Source of the DNA: Candidatus Limnocylindrales bacterium
GTDB taxonomy: Bacteria; Chloroflexota; Limnocylindria; Limnocylindrales; CSP1-4
DNA: 15,149 nucleotides
Direction of reading: 5' to 3'
NCBI GenBank assembly: GCA_030647575.1
Contig: JAUSJS010000035.1
Coordinates: 1 to 15,149, forward strand
In this document: piece by piece, positions 6,741-14,036 of the stretch
How the letters are laid out: each line of letters begins with the position of its first letter
Numbering within the stretch: the stretch's first letter is position 1
Program-made: the position numbers and the translations under genes
The notes under the pieces: generated by a model
Database searches by the model: none
What the model was told of the DNA's origin: nothing
Seen by the model: the letters and a program-made list of their open reading frames with translations, nothing else

Positions 6741-8105
6741 ATGGCCCGCGTCCCGCGCCGCCCGGCCGCCCTGCTGGCCGTGGTCCTGGCGGTCCTCACG
6801 GCCGCCGCCCCCTCCCCCGCCGTGCCGCTCGCGCGCGCCGCGTCACCGGTCGGTGCCGGTCAGATCGTGCCCGGGTCGGTGGGACGCTCCAGCCTCGAGC
6901 TCGATGCCGTCTATCGCGCCAACCTGAAGCTCAGCTGGGCGAGCCGGGCGATCTGGGTCGACTCGACCGCGGTCATCACCAACACCTCGGGCGCCGAGAT
7001 CGACCGGGTCGAGCTGAATACGATCGCCGCCCGCCTCGGCAACATCCGGCTGCGGCCGGTCACGGTCGACGGCGTCGCCGTCCGGGCGTCGATCAGCGGC
7101 CAGACCATCCTGGTGCCGCTCGGCGGCGTCCTGCCGGTCGACGGCGTGACCCGGATCCGGGTCAGGTTCTCGGCTCGACTCAGGAGCGATCTCGAAGGGT
7201 CCGACTGGCTGTTCACGCGAACCAATGGGATCGCAGATCTGTACCGCTGGTTGCCCTGGGTCAGCCGGCGGGTCACCTTCGAGCGACCGAACCACGGCGA
7301 CCCGTTCGTGACGCCGACAAGCCGCGACGTCCGAGTCCGGATCACGACGGACCGCCGGCTGGTGCTGGCGACCACCGGGGATCGCGTCTCCGTCAGCCCG
7401 GACGGCCTGACCCAGACCTTCGCGGCCGAGAACGTCCGCGACTTCACGGTCACCGCCGCCACCGACTACCAGACACGGGAGCGGGTCGTCGGCAGCACCA
7501 CCGTGCGAGTCTGGTTCAGGCCGGGGACGCGGGGCGCGGCGTGGCTCGACGCTGGGGCCGATGCCTTCGCCGCCCTGGAGGAGCGGCTCGGGCCGTACGG
7601 GTACCCGACCTTCAAGGTCGTCCAGTCGGCCGGCGGGGCCGGGATGGAGTCGCCGGGCTTGATCTGGATCCCGACCGGGACCGCGGCCGTCAACCTTCGC
7701 TACCTCGCCGCTCACGAGACGGCCCACCTATGGTTCTACGGGATCGTCGGCAGCGACCAGGTGCGCGAGCCGTTCACCGACGAAGCCGCCGCCGACTTCG
7801 CCGCCCGGTCGGTCCTCGGCATCCACCGCGCCAGCCGCTGTCCAGCGGCCCGGCTGGACCGCTCGATCTACGACTATTCCGCGCGCTGCTACTTCGAGAC
7901 GGTCTACATCCAGGGCGGCAACCTGCTCGACGATGCCCGCCAGCTGATGGGCTCGGATGTGTTCTGGGCGGCGCTGCGCGGGTACGTGGAGGCGAATCGG
8001 CATCGACTGGCCGCGACGTCAACGCTCCTGCGGACACTGGACGACGCCACGCCGCTCGATCTGGCCGGGCTGCTGTTTGCGCCGAGGTTCCCGCGGATCT
8101 ATTAA
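6741..8105 (+). CDS. Exported M1-like zinc metallopeptidase
   Basis: This 454-residue protein has a signal peptide (residues 1 to about 34, hydrophobic core AALLAVVLAVLTAAA). A beta-rich N-terminal region follows, then a gluzincin catalytic domain. HETAH (325-329) and Glu348 form a complete HEXXH-X18-E zinc site, and GMESPG (301-306) corresponds to the GAMEN substrate-binding loop of M1 aminopeptidases. FTDEAAADF matches the usual WLNEGFA region, and GGNLLDDARQLMGSDVFWAALRGY matches the helix of M1 peptidases. It is shorter than classical M1 enzymes and lacks their large C-terminal helical domain. Start chosen at 6741, where a -10 box or AGGA is suitably spaced; ATG at 6732 is a less likely alternative. 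It likely trims peptides outside the cell; substrate unknown. All catalytic residues are present. Confidence 0.85.
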   Translation: MARVPRRPAALLAVVLAVLTAAAPSPAVPLARAASPVGAGQIVPGSVGRSSLELDAVYRANLKLSWASRAIWVDSTAVITNTSGAEIDRVELNTIAARLGNIRLRPVTVDGVAVRASISGQTILVPLGGVLPVDGVTRIRVRFSARLRSDLEGSDWLFTRTNGIADLYRWLPWVSRRVTFERPNHGDPFVTPTSRDVRVRITTDRRLVLATTGDRVSVSPDGLTQTFAAENVRDFTVTAATDYQTRERVVGSTTVRVWFRPGTRGAAWLDAGADAFAALEERLGPYGYPTFKVVQSAGGAGMESPGLIWIPTGTAAVNLRYLAAHETAHLWFYGIVGSDQVREPFTDEAAADFAARSVLGIHRASRCPAARLDRSIYDYSARCYFETVYIQGGNLLDDARQLMGSDVFWAALRGYVEANRHRLAATSTLLRTLDDATPLDLAGLLFAPRFPRIY

Positions 8106-8117
8106 GGGTCGGAGGCC

Positions 8118-8153
8118 GCGGGCCGGGCGCCGGGCGCGGGCCGGGCGCCGGCC
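8118..8153. repeat. Two tandem copies of an 18-bp GC-only repeat
   Basis: GCGGGCCGGGCGCCGG occurs at 8118-8133 and 8136-8151, an 18-bp period made only of G and C. It starts 13 bp after the peptidase stop codon. It can fold into several strong hairpins and may help end transcription or protect the 3' end of the mRNA. Confidence 0.75.
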
Positions 8154-8180
8154 GCGGGCTGGCACCGACTCTCCCCGACC

Positions 8181-8196
8181 ACGCCGAAAACGGCGT
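8181..8196. terminator. Weak hairpin between convergent genes
   Basis: ACGCCG (8181-8186), AAAA loop, CGGCGT (8191-8196). The stem is perfect but short, and neither strand has a run of T after it. It may be a bidirectional terminator element for the two converging transcripts; low certainty. Confidence 0.3.
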
Positions 8197-8445
8197 AACT
8201 GCCATCCGGGGGCTGCAATGGCCAATCTCGGGCCGCTGTTGGACGGAATCAGGTGCCTCGACCGGCTCAGCGCGCCGAACCTGCGCGTGGAGATCGGCCC
8301 TGTGAGCTCGGTTGCCCGCCGGGTTCGGCCATAACAGCCCCACCATGGAAGTTCCGCCAAAACCGCCGATCGCCGACAGGGTCGGCCCTGCCGCAAGCCA
8401 GCCGGCCCTGCCGGGCCGCTCGCCAGTGGGACAGGCCCTCTCTCG

Positions 8446-9330
8446 TCACCGAGCCCGGCCGCTCCCCATCCGTCGATCAGCCGCGAGGGCCTGCGGCATC
8501 TGCCGGAACGGGTCGGGGAGGATCGGTCGCCAGGCGCGCCACCCCGCCACCAACCAGCGCGAGACCAGCCGCTCGCGAGCGCCCCACGGCAGCCCGTAGG
8601 CCTCGCGGACCTCGGGCGGAAGCAGGCCGACCGCCGGCCACAGGGTCCAGGCATAGGCGCCGAGCGGCACTCGAGCCAGCAACGGACGTAGCGCCGAGCC
8701 GAATGGCAACCATGCCGCGAGCGGCGCGAGCGGCGGCCGCAACACCGCCTGGCCCAGCTCCCGGGCGACGGCTGAGACCCGCACCGGCCCGCCCGGCCCG
8801 AGCATGTCGGCGACGTACGTCTCGAACCCCTCGAGATCGGCCGGCAGCAACCCATCGGGCAGCCCGAACGCCCGACCGATCGGGCGCGTCTCGGCATAGA
8901 ACGCGGCCCGGCGGTCGCGCGACAGCGGCTCGAGCCAGGCGTCGTTGGCGACGAGCGTCGAATCGATCAGGGTGGCATGGACCCACAGCGACAGCTCCGG
9001 GTCGCGGGCCGCGTAACCATCCCCCACGATCCCGCGATGGAGCGCGTTCAACCGCCGGATCTCGGCGCGCGCCGCGGCCGTCGTGCCGTACACGATCGTC
9101 AGGTAGCTGCGCAGCGTGGCTGCCAGCCGACCCCACGGGTCCGCCCGGAAGTTCGAATGCTCGTCGACGCCGGCCGCGACCGCCGGGTGCGCGATCTGGA
9201 GCAGGAGCGCGCGCGGGCCGGCACCGAGCAGCAACATCGCCTCACGGTTGAGCCGCCACGCCTCCGACGCCGGGCCGTACAGCCCGCGATCGGGCGAGTG
9301 CCCACCCCGAGGCTCGGCGCTGCCGATCAT
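8446..9330 (-). CDS. MpaB-type oxygenase domain protein (DUF2236 family)
   Basis: This 294-residue protein matches the MpaB/rubber-oxygenase (DUF2236) family, whose studied members bind heme b and use oxygen. Three His-containing landmarks are present: QIAHPAVAAGVDEHSNF (His48), NALHRGIVGDGY (His98) and LWVHATLIDS (His118), plus PLSRDRRAAFYAETRPIGRAFGLP. No signal peptide is visible, so it is probably cytoplasmic or membrane-associated. ATG at 9330 has GGAGG 8 nt upstream. An in-frame GTG at 9357 sits 6 nt after TATCTT and could be a leaderless alternative. The window holds no neighbouring pathway genes, so the substrate is unknown. It is divergent from the hypothetical gene at 9419 and convergent with the peptidase. 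Confidence 0.82.
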   Translation of the reverse strand: MIGSAEPRGGHSPDRGLYGPASEAWRLNREAMLLLGAGPRALLLQIAHPAVAAGVDEHSNFRADPWGRLAATLRSYLTIVYGTTAAARAEIRRLNALHRGIVGDGYAARDPELSLWVHATLIDSTLVANDAWLEPLSRDRRAAFYAETRPIGRAFGLPDGLLPADLEGFETYVADMLGPGGPVRVSAVARELGQAVLRPPLAPLAAWLPFGSALRPLLARVPLGAYAWTLWPAVGLLPPEVREAYGLPWGARERLVSRWLVAGWRAWRPILPDPFRQMPQALAADRRMGSGRAR

Positions 9331-9363
9331 CCGAACGGCCTCCGCTCGCGTATCCACCGGGGC

Positions 9364-9369
9364 AAGATA
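9364..9369 (-). promoter_or_regulatory. Possible -10 box of the MpaB-type gene
   Basis: On the minus strand TATCTT (9369-9364) stands out in the divergent intergenic region. It would give a leader of about 27 nt to the ATG at 9330, or a leaderless GTG at 9357. No -35 box is evident. Confidence 0.3.
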
Positions 9370-9418
9370 TCGGACCACGCCGAATCGAACACCGACCGCA
9401 ACTGGAGGGACGCCCGGG

Positions 9419-10030
9419 ATGGCCGCTGGGACGCGCTGGGGCAAGGACTTCGACCCCGATAAGCTGGCGACGCTTGAGACCCGGATGTGGAAGGCCTACT
9501 ACCGCCGCCAGCCCGCCCGCCTCTTCATCCTGCTCATCAAGGCCCTGCGCGCGCAGGCCCAGGTCTCGTGGCCGCGAGCCCTTCGCGCCAGCCTGCTGCT
9601 GACCCGCGCCGCGGCGGGTTTCGCCCGCGCCTCGGGTGACTACGAGCGCTTCGCCCCCGACATCGGGCGAGGCTACCGGATGCTCGGACTCCCGGACCAC
9701 GTCGACGTTGAGGCCGTCGCCCGCCATGAGCTTCGCTGGTGGGTCGTCGGTCGCGAGATCGGCCTGTCGGCCGGCGAGGCGGCCGGCGACGCCATCACCG
9801 ACCTCTACGCCAGCCTCTACGACCTGCCCAGGGAGCGCGTGGCAGAAGCCGGTCGGCTGCGCGGCCTCGCTGCCGAGATCCGCGACAGGGGCGCGAACGA
9901 TGACCCCAACGGGCCGACGGGGCCCGGAGCTACCTACTGGCCGGAGGTCGCCCGTCTCCTCCGTGATTCGTATCGAAGCCTTCGCGTCGCGCTCGACCAG
10001 GCCGACGCGACCGCTGCGCTCGCCGTCTAA
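9419..10030 (+). CDS. Conserved hypothetical protein, 203 residues
   Basis: I cannot name this family. The protein begins MAAGTRWGKDFDP, then LETRMWKAYYRRQPARLFILLIKALRAQ, a basic and amphipathic helical segment. A region ending in HELRWWVVGREIGLSAGEA follows, then ITDLYASLYDLPRERVAEAGRLRGLA, and a C-terminal ARLLRDSYRSLRVAL. It looks all-helical, with no signal peptide, no clear membrane span and no catalytic motif. The pattern W-x-x-YYRR near the start and the later ELRWW block resemble uncharacterised bacterial proteins I have seen in soil lineages, but that is recollection. GGAGGG lies 9 nt before the ATG at 9419, which supports the start. Coding potential is good: third positions are GC-rich and the frame is the only long one that fits between the neighbours. 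Confidence 0.75.
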   Translation: MAAGTRWGKDFDPDKLATLETRMWKAYYRRQPARLFILLIKALRAQAQVSWPRALRASLLLTRAAAGFARASGDYERFAPDIGRGYRMLGLPDHVDVEAVARHELRWWVVGREIGLSAGEAAGDAITDLYASLYDLPRERVAEAGRLRGLAAEIRDRGANDDPNGPTGPGATYWPEVARLLRDSYRSLRVALDQADATAALAV

Positions 10031-10665
10031 CGGTCGTCGGGGCGACGCCCCACGACCCACCAGGCGACCGGGAAGATCCCGGCGGCGACCGCCAACTTGG
10101 CCGCATCCCAGACGAGGAAGGGCGTCAGCCCGTAGGCCACCGTCTCCTCCATCGAGTAGCCACCGACTACCGCGAGCCACGGCAATCCGACAACGTAGAT
10201 CAGCGCATTCCCGATAAACATTGCGCCCAGCGAACCCACGATCTGGCGATCCCATCCGAGCTCTGCCAGACGACCGACGATGGCTGCAGCGAAGACGAAC
10301 CCGACGAGGTAGCCGCCGCTCACTCCCAGAACGACATCGGTGCCCTCTCTGCCCTGGGCGAACACGGGCAGACCGATGGCGCCGATAAGCAGATACAGAC
10401 CGAGGGAGAGCCCGCCCCTCCGAAATCCGAGAGCCGCCCCAGTGGCCAGGACCCCGAATGTCTGGCCGGTGAACGGTACTGGCTCAATCGGAACATAGAT
10501 TTGCGCGCAGATGGCCACGAACAGGACGCCGAGCAGGATCAGCGCGACGTCGCGAACCCGGGAATTGACTCGCTCCCCGAGCCGGATCGGGACCAGGAAG
10601 TCGGCGATGGTCAGGCCGTGTTCCTCGGCCGTCGACCGGTCGAGTCTCGGGATCGCGAGCGTCAT
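10027..10665 (-). CDS. bioY: Biotin transporter BioY
   Basis: BioY is the membrane S-component that binds biotin and brings it into the cell, alone or with an energy-coupling-factor module. The 212-residue protein shows the family blocks in order: PIEPVPFTGQTFGVLATGAALG (split here from the following RRGGLSLGLYLLIGAIGLPVF), GVSGGYLVGFVFAAAIVGRL, and the late PFLVWDAAKLAVAAG. About six hydrophobic segments are visible. It has a roughly 35-residue cytoplasmic N-terminal extension before the first span, longer than usual. ATG at 10665 follows GGAG at 5 nt. No EcfA/EcfT genes are nearby; the adjacent ABC operon is an exporter type and unrelated in mechanism. Its stop codon overlaps that of the convergent hypothetical gene. 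Biotin-linked regulation is likely, through the palindrome in its leader. Confidence 0.92.
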   Translation of the reverse strand: MTLAIPRLDRSTAEEHGLTIADFLVPIRLGERVNSRVRDVALILLGVLFVAICAQIYVPIEPVPFTGQTFGVLATGAALGFRRGGLSLGLYLLIGAIGLPVFAQGREGTDVVLGVSGGYLVGFVFAAAIVGRLAELGWDRQIVGSLGAMFIGNALIYVVGLPWLAVVGGYSMEETVAYGLTPFLVWDAAKLAVAAGIFPVAWWVVGRRPDDR

Positions 10666-10683
10666 CGAAACTCCGCTTCGGAG

Positions 10684-10700
10684 GTCACCCCAGGGGTGAC
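10684..10700 (-). promoter_or_regulatory. Perfect palindrome in the bioY leader, probable operator
   Basis: GTCACCCC (10684-10691), a single A, GGGGTGAC (10693-10700) form a perfect 17-bp inverted repeat. It starts about 5 nt downstream of the transcription start predicted from the bioY -10 box, where a bound repressor would block transcription. It does not resemble the known BirA, BioR or BioQ sites I recall. As RNA it is an 8-bp hairpin, followed by CTCCG-AAG-CGGAG, which would pair with the Shine-Dalgarno. Confidence 0.55.
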
Positions 10701-10711
10701 GGGCCGCAGCG

Positions 10712-10720
10712 AGTCTAGCA
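10712..10720 (-). promoter_or_regulatory. Extended -10 promoter of bioY
   Basis: On the minus strand TGC directly precedes TAGACT (10717-10712), an extended -10 element, and the same hexamer occurs before the oxidase gene. The start would fall near 10705, just after the upstream permease gene ends at 10726. This supports bioY having its own promoter. Confidence 0.5.
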
Positions 10721-10725
10721 TTCGG

Positions 10726-13236
10726 TCAGTCGAACTGGACAGCCCGGACGATCGGAAGCCCGGCGGCCAGGCGGGCCGGGTAGGCCGCCGCGAGCATCGC
10801 AACCGACACGCCCAGGGCGATCGTCAGGCCAACCACCTGCCAGGGAATCCCGGCGGCCAAGTCGAGCCGGCCGCCGGCGAGGACGACCATCAGCGCCCCG
10901 ACCACCAGGCCGAGCACGACCCCGAGGAGGGCGCCGGCCAGGCCCAGGATCCCGGCCTCGACCATGACCGCGCGCCACACCTGGCGACGGGTCATGCCGG
11001 CAGCGCGCAGGACACCGATCTCGCGCACGCGCTCGATCACGTTCATCGTCAGCGTGTTGACGATTCCGAGGGCGGCGATCAGCACGGCAACCGCAGCGAG
11101 CGCGTCGAACAGTCCGAAGATCCGCCCGAGCGCGTCATCCACGGCGCCCTTGATCCGATCGAGGGTCACGAAATCGAGCGCATAGGTGGTGGCGACATCG
11201 CGAAGCGTGTCGCGAGCACCGGCGGGGGCATCGGCCGCGAAGCGCACCGCGAAGGAGTCCGCCCCGGCGACCCCGAGTGCCATCGCGTCGTCCCAGCCGA
11301 CGAGCAGCGCCTCGCCGCTGGAGCCGGGAATGGACCGCTCCACGATCCCGGCGACCCGCAGGTCCAGCGCGTCGCCGCTCGCGGTCGGGACCGTCAGCAC
11401 CTGGTCGACCGCGAGCCCGAGTCGCGACGCAAGGCCGGCCGGCACGATGGTGGCGCCACCGGCATCGATGGCGGCCAGGGCCGCCGCTCGATCACCCGCC
11501 GTGAAGCGCAGCCGGCCGTCTGCCGCCAGATCGGCGCCGACGACGGCGGCGGCGTCCGTCCGGGCTCCGTCCAGCGCGATGTCGAAGGTGGCGATCGGAC
11601 TGATCCGGGCAATGGTCGGGACACTGGCGTGGATCTCCGCCTCGATCCCTTCGTCCGCGGCGACCGGCCGGATCGAGGTCAGGACCAGCTCACCTGGGAT
11701 GACGTCCGAGATCCAGGCCCCGGCGGCCGCCCGGGCATGTTGACCAACGCCGCCGAGCGCCACGATCATCCCGAGTCCGATGGTCAACGCCCCGAGGGTG
11801 AGGGCCGTCCGGCTTGGGTCACGAATCACGGACGCGCGCGCGAGCCGCTCCTCGAGGTGCAACACGAGCCCGAACGGGATCCCCGCGACTCGGGCCACCA
11901 CCGGCAGGACGATCGGGATGAGCAGGGTGCCGGCGAGCAGGATCGCGTAGACAACGAGCGACTGGACGACGCCGGCGCCGCGCGGGGCCACGAGCAGGCC
12001 GACGAGCGTGACGACGACGAAGACCGCGGCCAGCCAGCGTAGCCTGGCCCGCCTCGCCGAGGGCAGGTCCAGACGGGCCTTGAGTGCCTCGACCGGCGGG
12101 ATTCGACCGGCCCGCCGGGCCGGTTCGAGCGCCGCGGCCAGGGTCACCCCGACGCCGACGAGGAAGGCAGCGACCCAGGAATCGGGCGGGATGGCGGGCT
12201 GTTCCAGCGTCACCGAGCCAACCGTTCGAACGTAGGCGACCATCCCGGCCGCCAGGAGCGCCCCGAGGCCGACGCCAGCGAGCGATCCGACCACCCCGAG
12301 TACAAACGCCTGGGTGAGCATGAACCGGGTGACCTGGCGGCGGGTCGCGCCGGCCGCCCGCAGCAGCCCCACGTTGCGGACCTGCTCGACCACCGTCATC
12401 GACAGCGTGTTGAACACCAGGAACGCTCCGGCGAACAGGGCGATCGCCGCGATCAGGGCCGTGGTCGCCTGGAACGAGGACGTGGAAGCGCGCAAGGCGA
12501 CGGCGATGTCCTGGGGCGAGGACAGGACGTACGGCTCGATGACGAGGCGCCCTTCGAGCGCGTCGGAGACGACGCCCGCGTCGGCGTCGCTCGCCAGCCC
12601 GAGGTCGATGCGGGTCACGCCGGGCTCATCGAAGACTTCCTGGGCGGTGCGCAGGGGGACGACCACCGTGCGTCCGAGGGCACCGCTCAGCGGCCCGTCG
12701 CCCGCAAGGATGCCGATGATCCGGTAGCCGATCCGGTCACCGGCGCCCTGCATCGCCAGGGGCGCGCCCACGGTCAGGCCGTCCTCCCTGGCCAGTCGTT
12801 CGGAGATGAGGGCGCTAGGTTCGTCCTGTTCGCGCAGCGGCGACCCCGCGACAAGGGAGAGATCGTGCAGCCGCGGTTCCGCCGCGGGGTCGATCCCGAG
12901 GACCGTGACCGGCGCCCGGAGGCGCCCACCGGCGTCGATATCGGCACTGAGGTAGGTGCGCCGCTGAAGTGCCGGGGCAACGACCGCCACGCCGGGCGTC
13001 CCGGCGATGATCTCGACGGTCTCGCGGGTGAGGCCGGTCTCGCCGAACGCGGCCACGCGCAGGTCGGTCCGCCCGACCTGATCGCGAACCGCGCTGGTGA
13101 CGGCCGCCTCGATGCCGGCATTGGTGGCGAGGCCCGCCAACAGCACCGCGGTCCCGAGCGCGACGCCGAGGGCGCTCAGCAGCGAGCGCAGCGGTCGTGC
13201 CAGGAGGCTTCGCCAGGCCAGGCCGGTCAAGGACAC
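10726..13236 (-). CDS. FtsX-type ABC transporter permease (LolC/MacB class)
   Basis: This 836-residue membrane protein has two FtsX repeats. Each ends a hydrophobic span with the class signature: NTLSMTVVEQVRNVGLLRAAG (276-296) and NTLTMNVIERVREIGVLRAAG (727-747). Large extracytoplasmic domains precede each repeat (about 50-250 and 500-705). The N-terminal ARPLRSLLSALGVALGTAVLL and the middle RDPSRTALTLGALTIGLGMIV are the matching first spans. Proteins of this class use ATP to extract or push lipids, lipoproteins or peptides across the envelope without the substrate passing through a classical channel. The GTG start lies 12 bp after the ATPase stop codon with no strong Shine-Dalgarno, so translation is probably coupled. 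Substrate unknown. Confidence 0.92.
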   Translation of the reverse strand: MSLTGLAWRSLLARPLRSLLSALGVALGTAVLLAGLATNAGIEAAVTSAVRDQVGRTDLRVAAFGETGLTRETVEIIAGTPGVAVVAPALQRRTYLSADIDAGGRLRAPVTVLGIDPAAEPRLHDLSLVAGSPLREQDEPSALISERLAREDGLTVGAPLAMQGAGDRIGYRIIGILAGDGPLSGALGRTVVVPLRTAQEVFDEPGVTRIDLGLASDADAGVVSDALEGRLVIEPYVLSSPQDIAVALRASTSSFQATTALIAAIALFAGAFLVFNTLSMTVVEQVRNVGLLRAAGATRRQVTRFMLTQAFVLGVVGSLAGVGLGALLAAGMVAYVRTVGSVTLEQPAIPPDSWVAAFLVGVGVTLAAALEPARRAGRIPPVEALKARLDLPSARRARLRWLAAVFVVVTLVGLLVAPRGAGVVQSLVVYAILLAGTLLIPIVLPVVARVAGIPFGLVLHLEERLARASVIRDPSRTALTLGALTIGLGMIVALGGVGQHARAAAGAWISDVIPGELVLTSIRPVAADEGIEAEIHASVPTIARISPIATFDIALDGARTDAAAVVGADLAADGRLRFTAGDRAAALAAIDAGGATIVPAGLASRLGLAVDQVLTVPTASGDALDLRVAGIVERSIPGSSGEALLVGWDDAMALGVAGADSFAVRFAADAPAGARDTLRDVATTYALDFVTLDRIKGAVDDALGRIFGLFDALAAVAVLIAALGIVNTLTMNVIERVREIGVLRAAGMTRRQVWRAVMVEAGILGLAGALLGVVLGLVVGALMVVLAGGRLDLAAGIPWQVVGLTIALGVSVAMLAAAYPARLAAGLPIVRAVQFD

Positions 13237-13248
13237 CGTGCGGGTGAC

Positions 13249-14001
13249 CTACAACCCGAGCTGGGCGAGCCGGGCGATGAGAGGCGTCGCTTCGTGCGTG
13301 TCCCGCCGGCCGAGCTCGATCGTCTCGCGGATCCGCCCGTCCCCCACCACCAGGACCCGATCGGCATACGCGGCTGCCTTTGAATCGTGGGTCACCAGGA
13401 CGACCGTCTGGCCGCGTTCCACGCACGACCGCCACAGGGCATCGAGGATCTCTGTGCCCGTCGTGTAGTCGAGATTCCCGGTCGGCTCGTCCGCGAAGAG
13501 GAGTGCGGGACGGGTGACCAGCGCACGAGCGACGGCGACTCGCTGCTGCTCGCCGGCTGACAGCTGGTCCGGCTTGTGGTGCTCCTTGCCGGTCAGGTCG
13601 ACCAGCTCGATGACATCGGCAATCCGCTCGCGCAACTCGCCACGGCCCGGATCGCCGCCGGCGATCGTGAACGGCAGAGCGACGTTCTCCAGGACGTCCA
13701 GCAACGGGATCAGGTTGAACGACTGGAAGACGAACCCGGTCCTATCGCGTCGCAGCCGGGTCGCCTGGTCGTCTGACAGCCGGCTGATCTCATGGCCCTC
13801 CATGACGACCTCGCCGGACGTCGGCCGATCCAGCCCGCCCAGCACCTGGAGCAGCGTGGACTTGCCCGAGCCCGACGGGCCCATCAAGGCGACGAACTCG
13901 CCCGCCTGGACGGACAAGGAGACGCCACGCAACGCCTCGACCGTGGTCGAGCCGAGCGGGTAGGTCCGGGTGAGATCACGCGCCTCGAGAATAACGGTCA
14001 T
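13249..14001 (-). CDS. ABC transporter ATPase (LolD/MacB class)
   Basis: This 250-residue ATP-binding subunit is complete. It shows Walker A GPSGSGKS (41-48), Q-loop Gln93 in FVFQSFNL, signature LSAGEQQR (147-154), Walker B LLFADE (167-172), D-loop NLD and H-loop His205 in VTHD. The signature has A-G-E where LSGGQ is standard, a mild variant. It energises the FtsX-type permease encoded 12 bp downstream, and the two form an operon with the ATPase first. A short C-terminal extension after GDGRIRETIELG is unremarkable. ATG at 14001 follows TACACT by exactly 7 nt and has no Shine-Dalgarno, which suggests a leaderless transcript. Confidence 0.95.
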   Translation of the reverse strand: MTVILEARDLTRTYPLGSTTVEALRGVSLSVQAGEFVALMGPSGSGKSTLLQVLGGLDRPTSGEVVMEGHEISRLSDDQATRLRRDRTGFVFQSFNLIPLLDVLENVALPFTIAGGDPGRGELRERIADVIELVDLTGKEHHKPDQLSAGEQQRVAVARALVTRPALLFADEPTGNLDYTTGTEILDALWRSCVERGQTVVLVTHDSKAAAYADRVLVVGDGRIRETIELGRRDTHEATPLIARLAQLGL

Positions 14002-14008
14002 GGTCTGG

Positions 14009-14036
14009 AGTGTACCCGCCGGTACGGTCCTCTCAG
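14009..14036 (-). promoter_or_regulatory. Predicted promoter of the ABC transporter operon
   Basis: On the minus strand CTGAGA (14036-14031, four of six matches to TTGACA) is followed by 16 bp and TACACT (14014-14009), then 7 nt and the ATG at 14001. The start of transcription would fall on the start codon. Two perfect palindromes overlap the -35 and -10 boxes, which suggests repression. Confidence 0.5.

Larger units (their letters stand above)
8106..8445. other. 340-bp non-coding stretch between convergent genes
   Basis: This stretch lies between the stop codons of the peptidase gene and the MpaB-type gene, which face each other. I see no credible gene in it. It begins with a very GC-rich tandem repeat, carries a 6-bp hairpin ACGCCG-AAAA-CGGCGT (8181-8196), and has a second hairpin CGGCCC-TGCC-GGGCCG (8403-8418). 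Neither hairpin has a U-tract, so they may be rho-independent terminators only in a loose sense. CGGCCCTGCCG also occurs twice (near 8383 and 8404). Confidence 0.6.

Noticed and set aside
8253..9251. A 332-codon plus-strand frame opposite the MpaB-type gene
   Set aside because: It is Arg/Ala/Pro-rich without any domain, and the minus-strand frame has family motifs and a good ribosome-binding site.
10501..12042. A 513-codon open frame on the plus strand opposite the permease and bioY
   Set aside because: The translation is low-complexity and rich in Arg, Gly, Asp and His, and it runs across the boundary of two well-supported genes on the other strand.
10027..14001. BioY together with the ABC ATPase and permease as a biotin ECF transporter
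   Set aside because: The permease is a two-repeat FtsX-type protein, not EcfT, and the ATPase is of the LolD/MacB class. bioY also has its own promoter.
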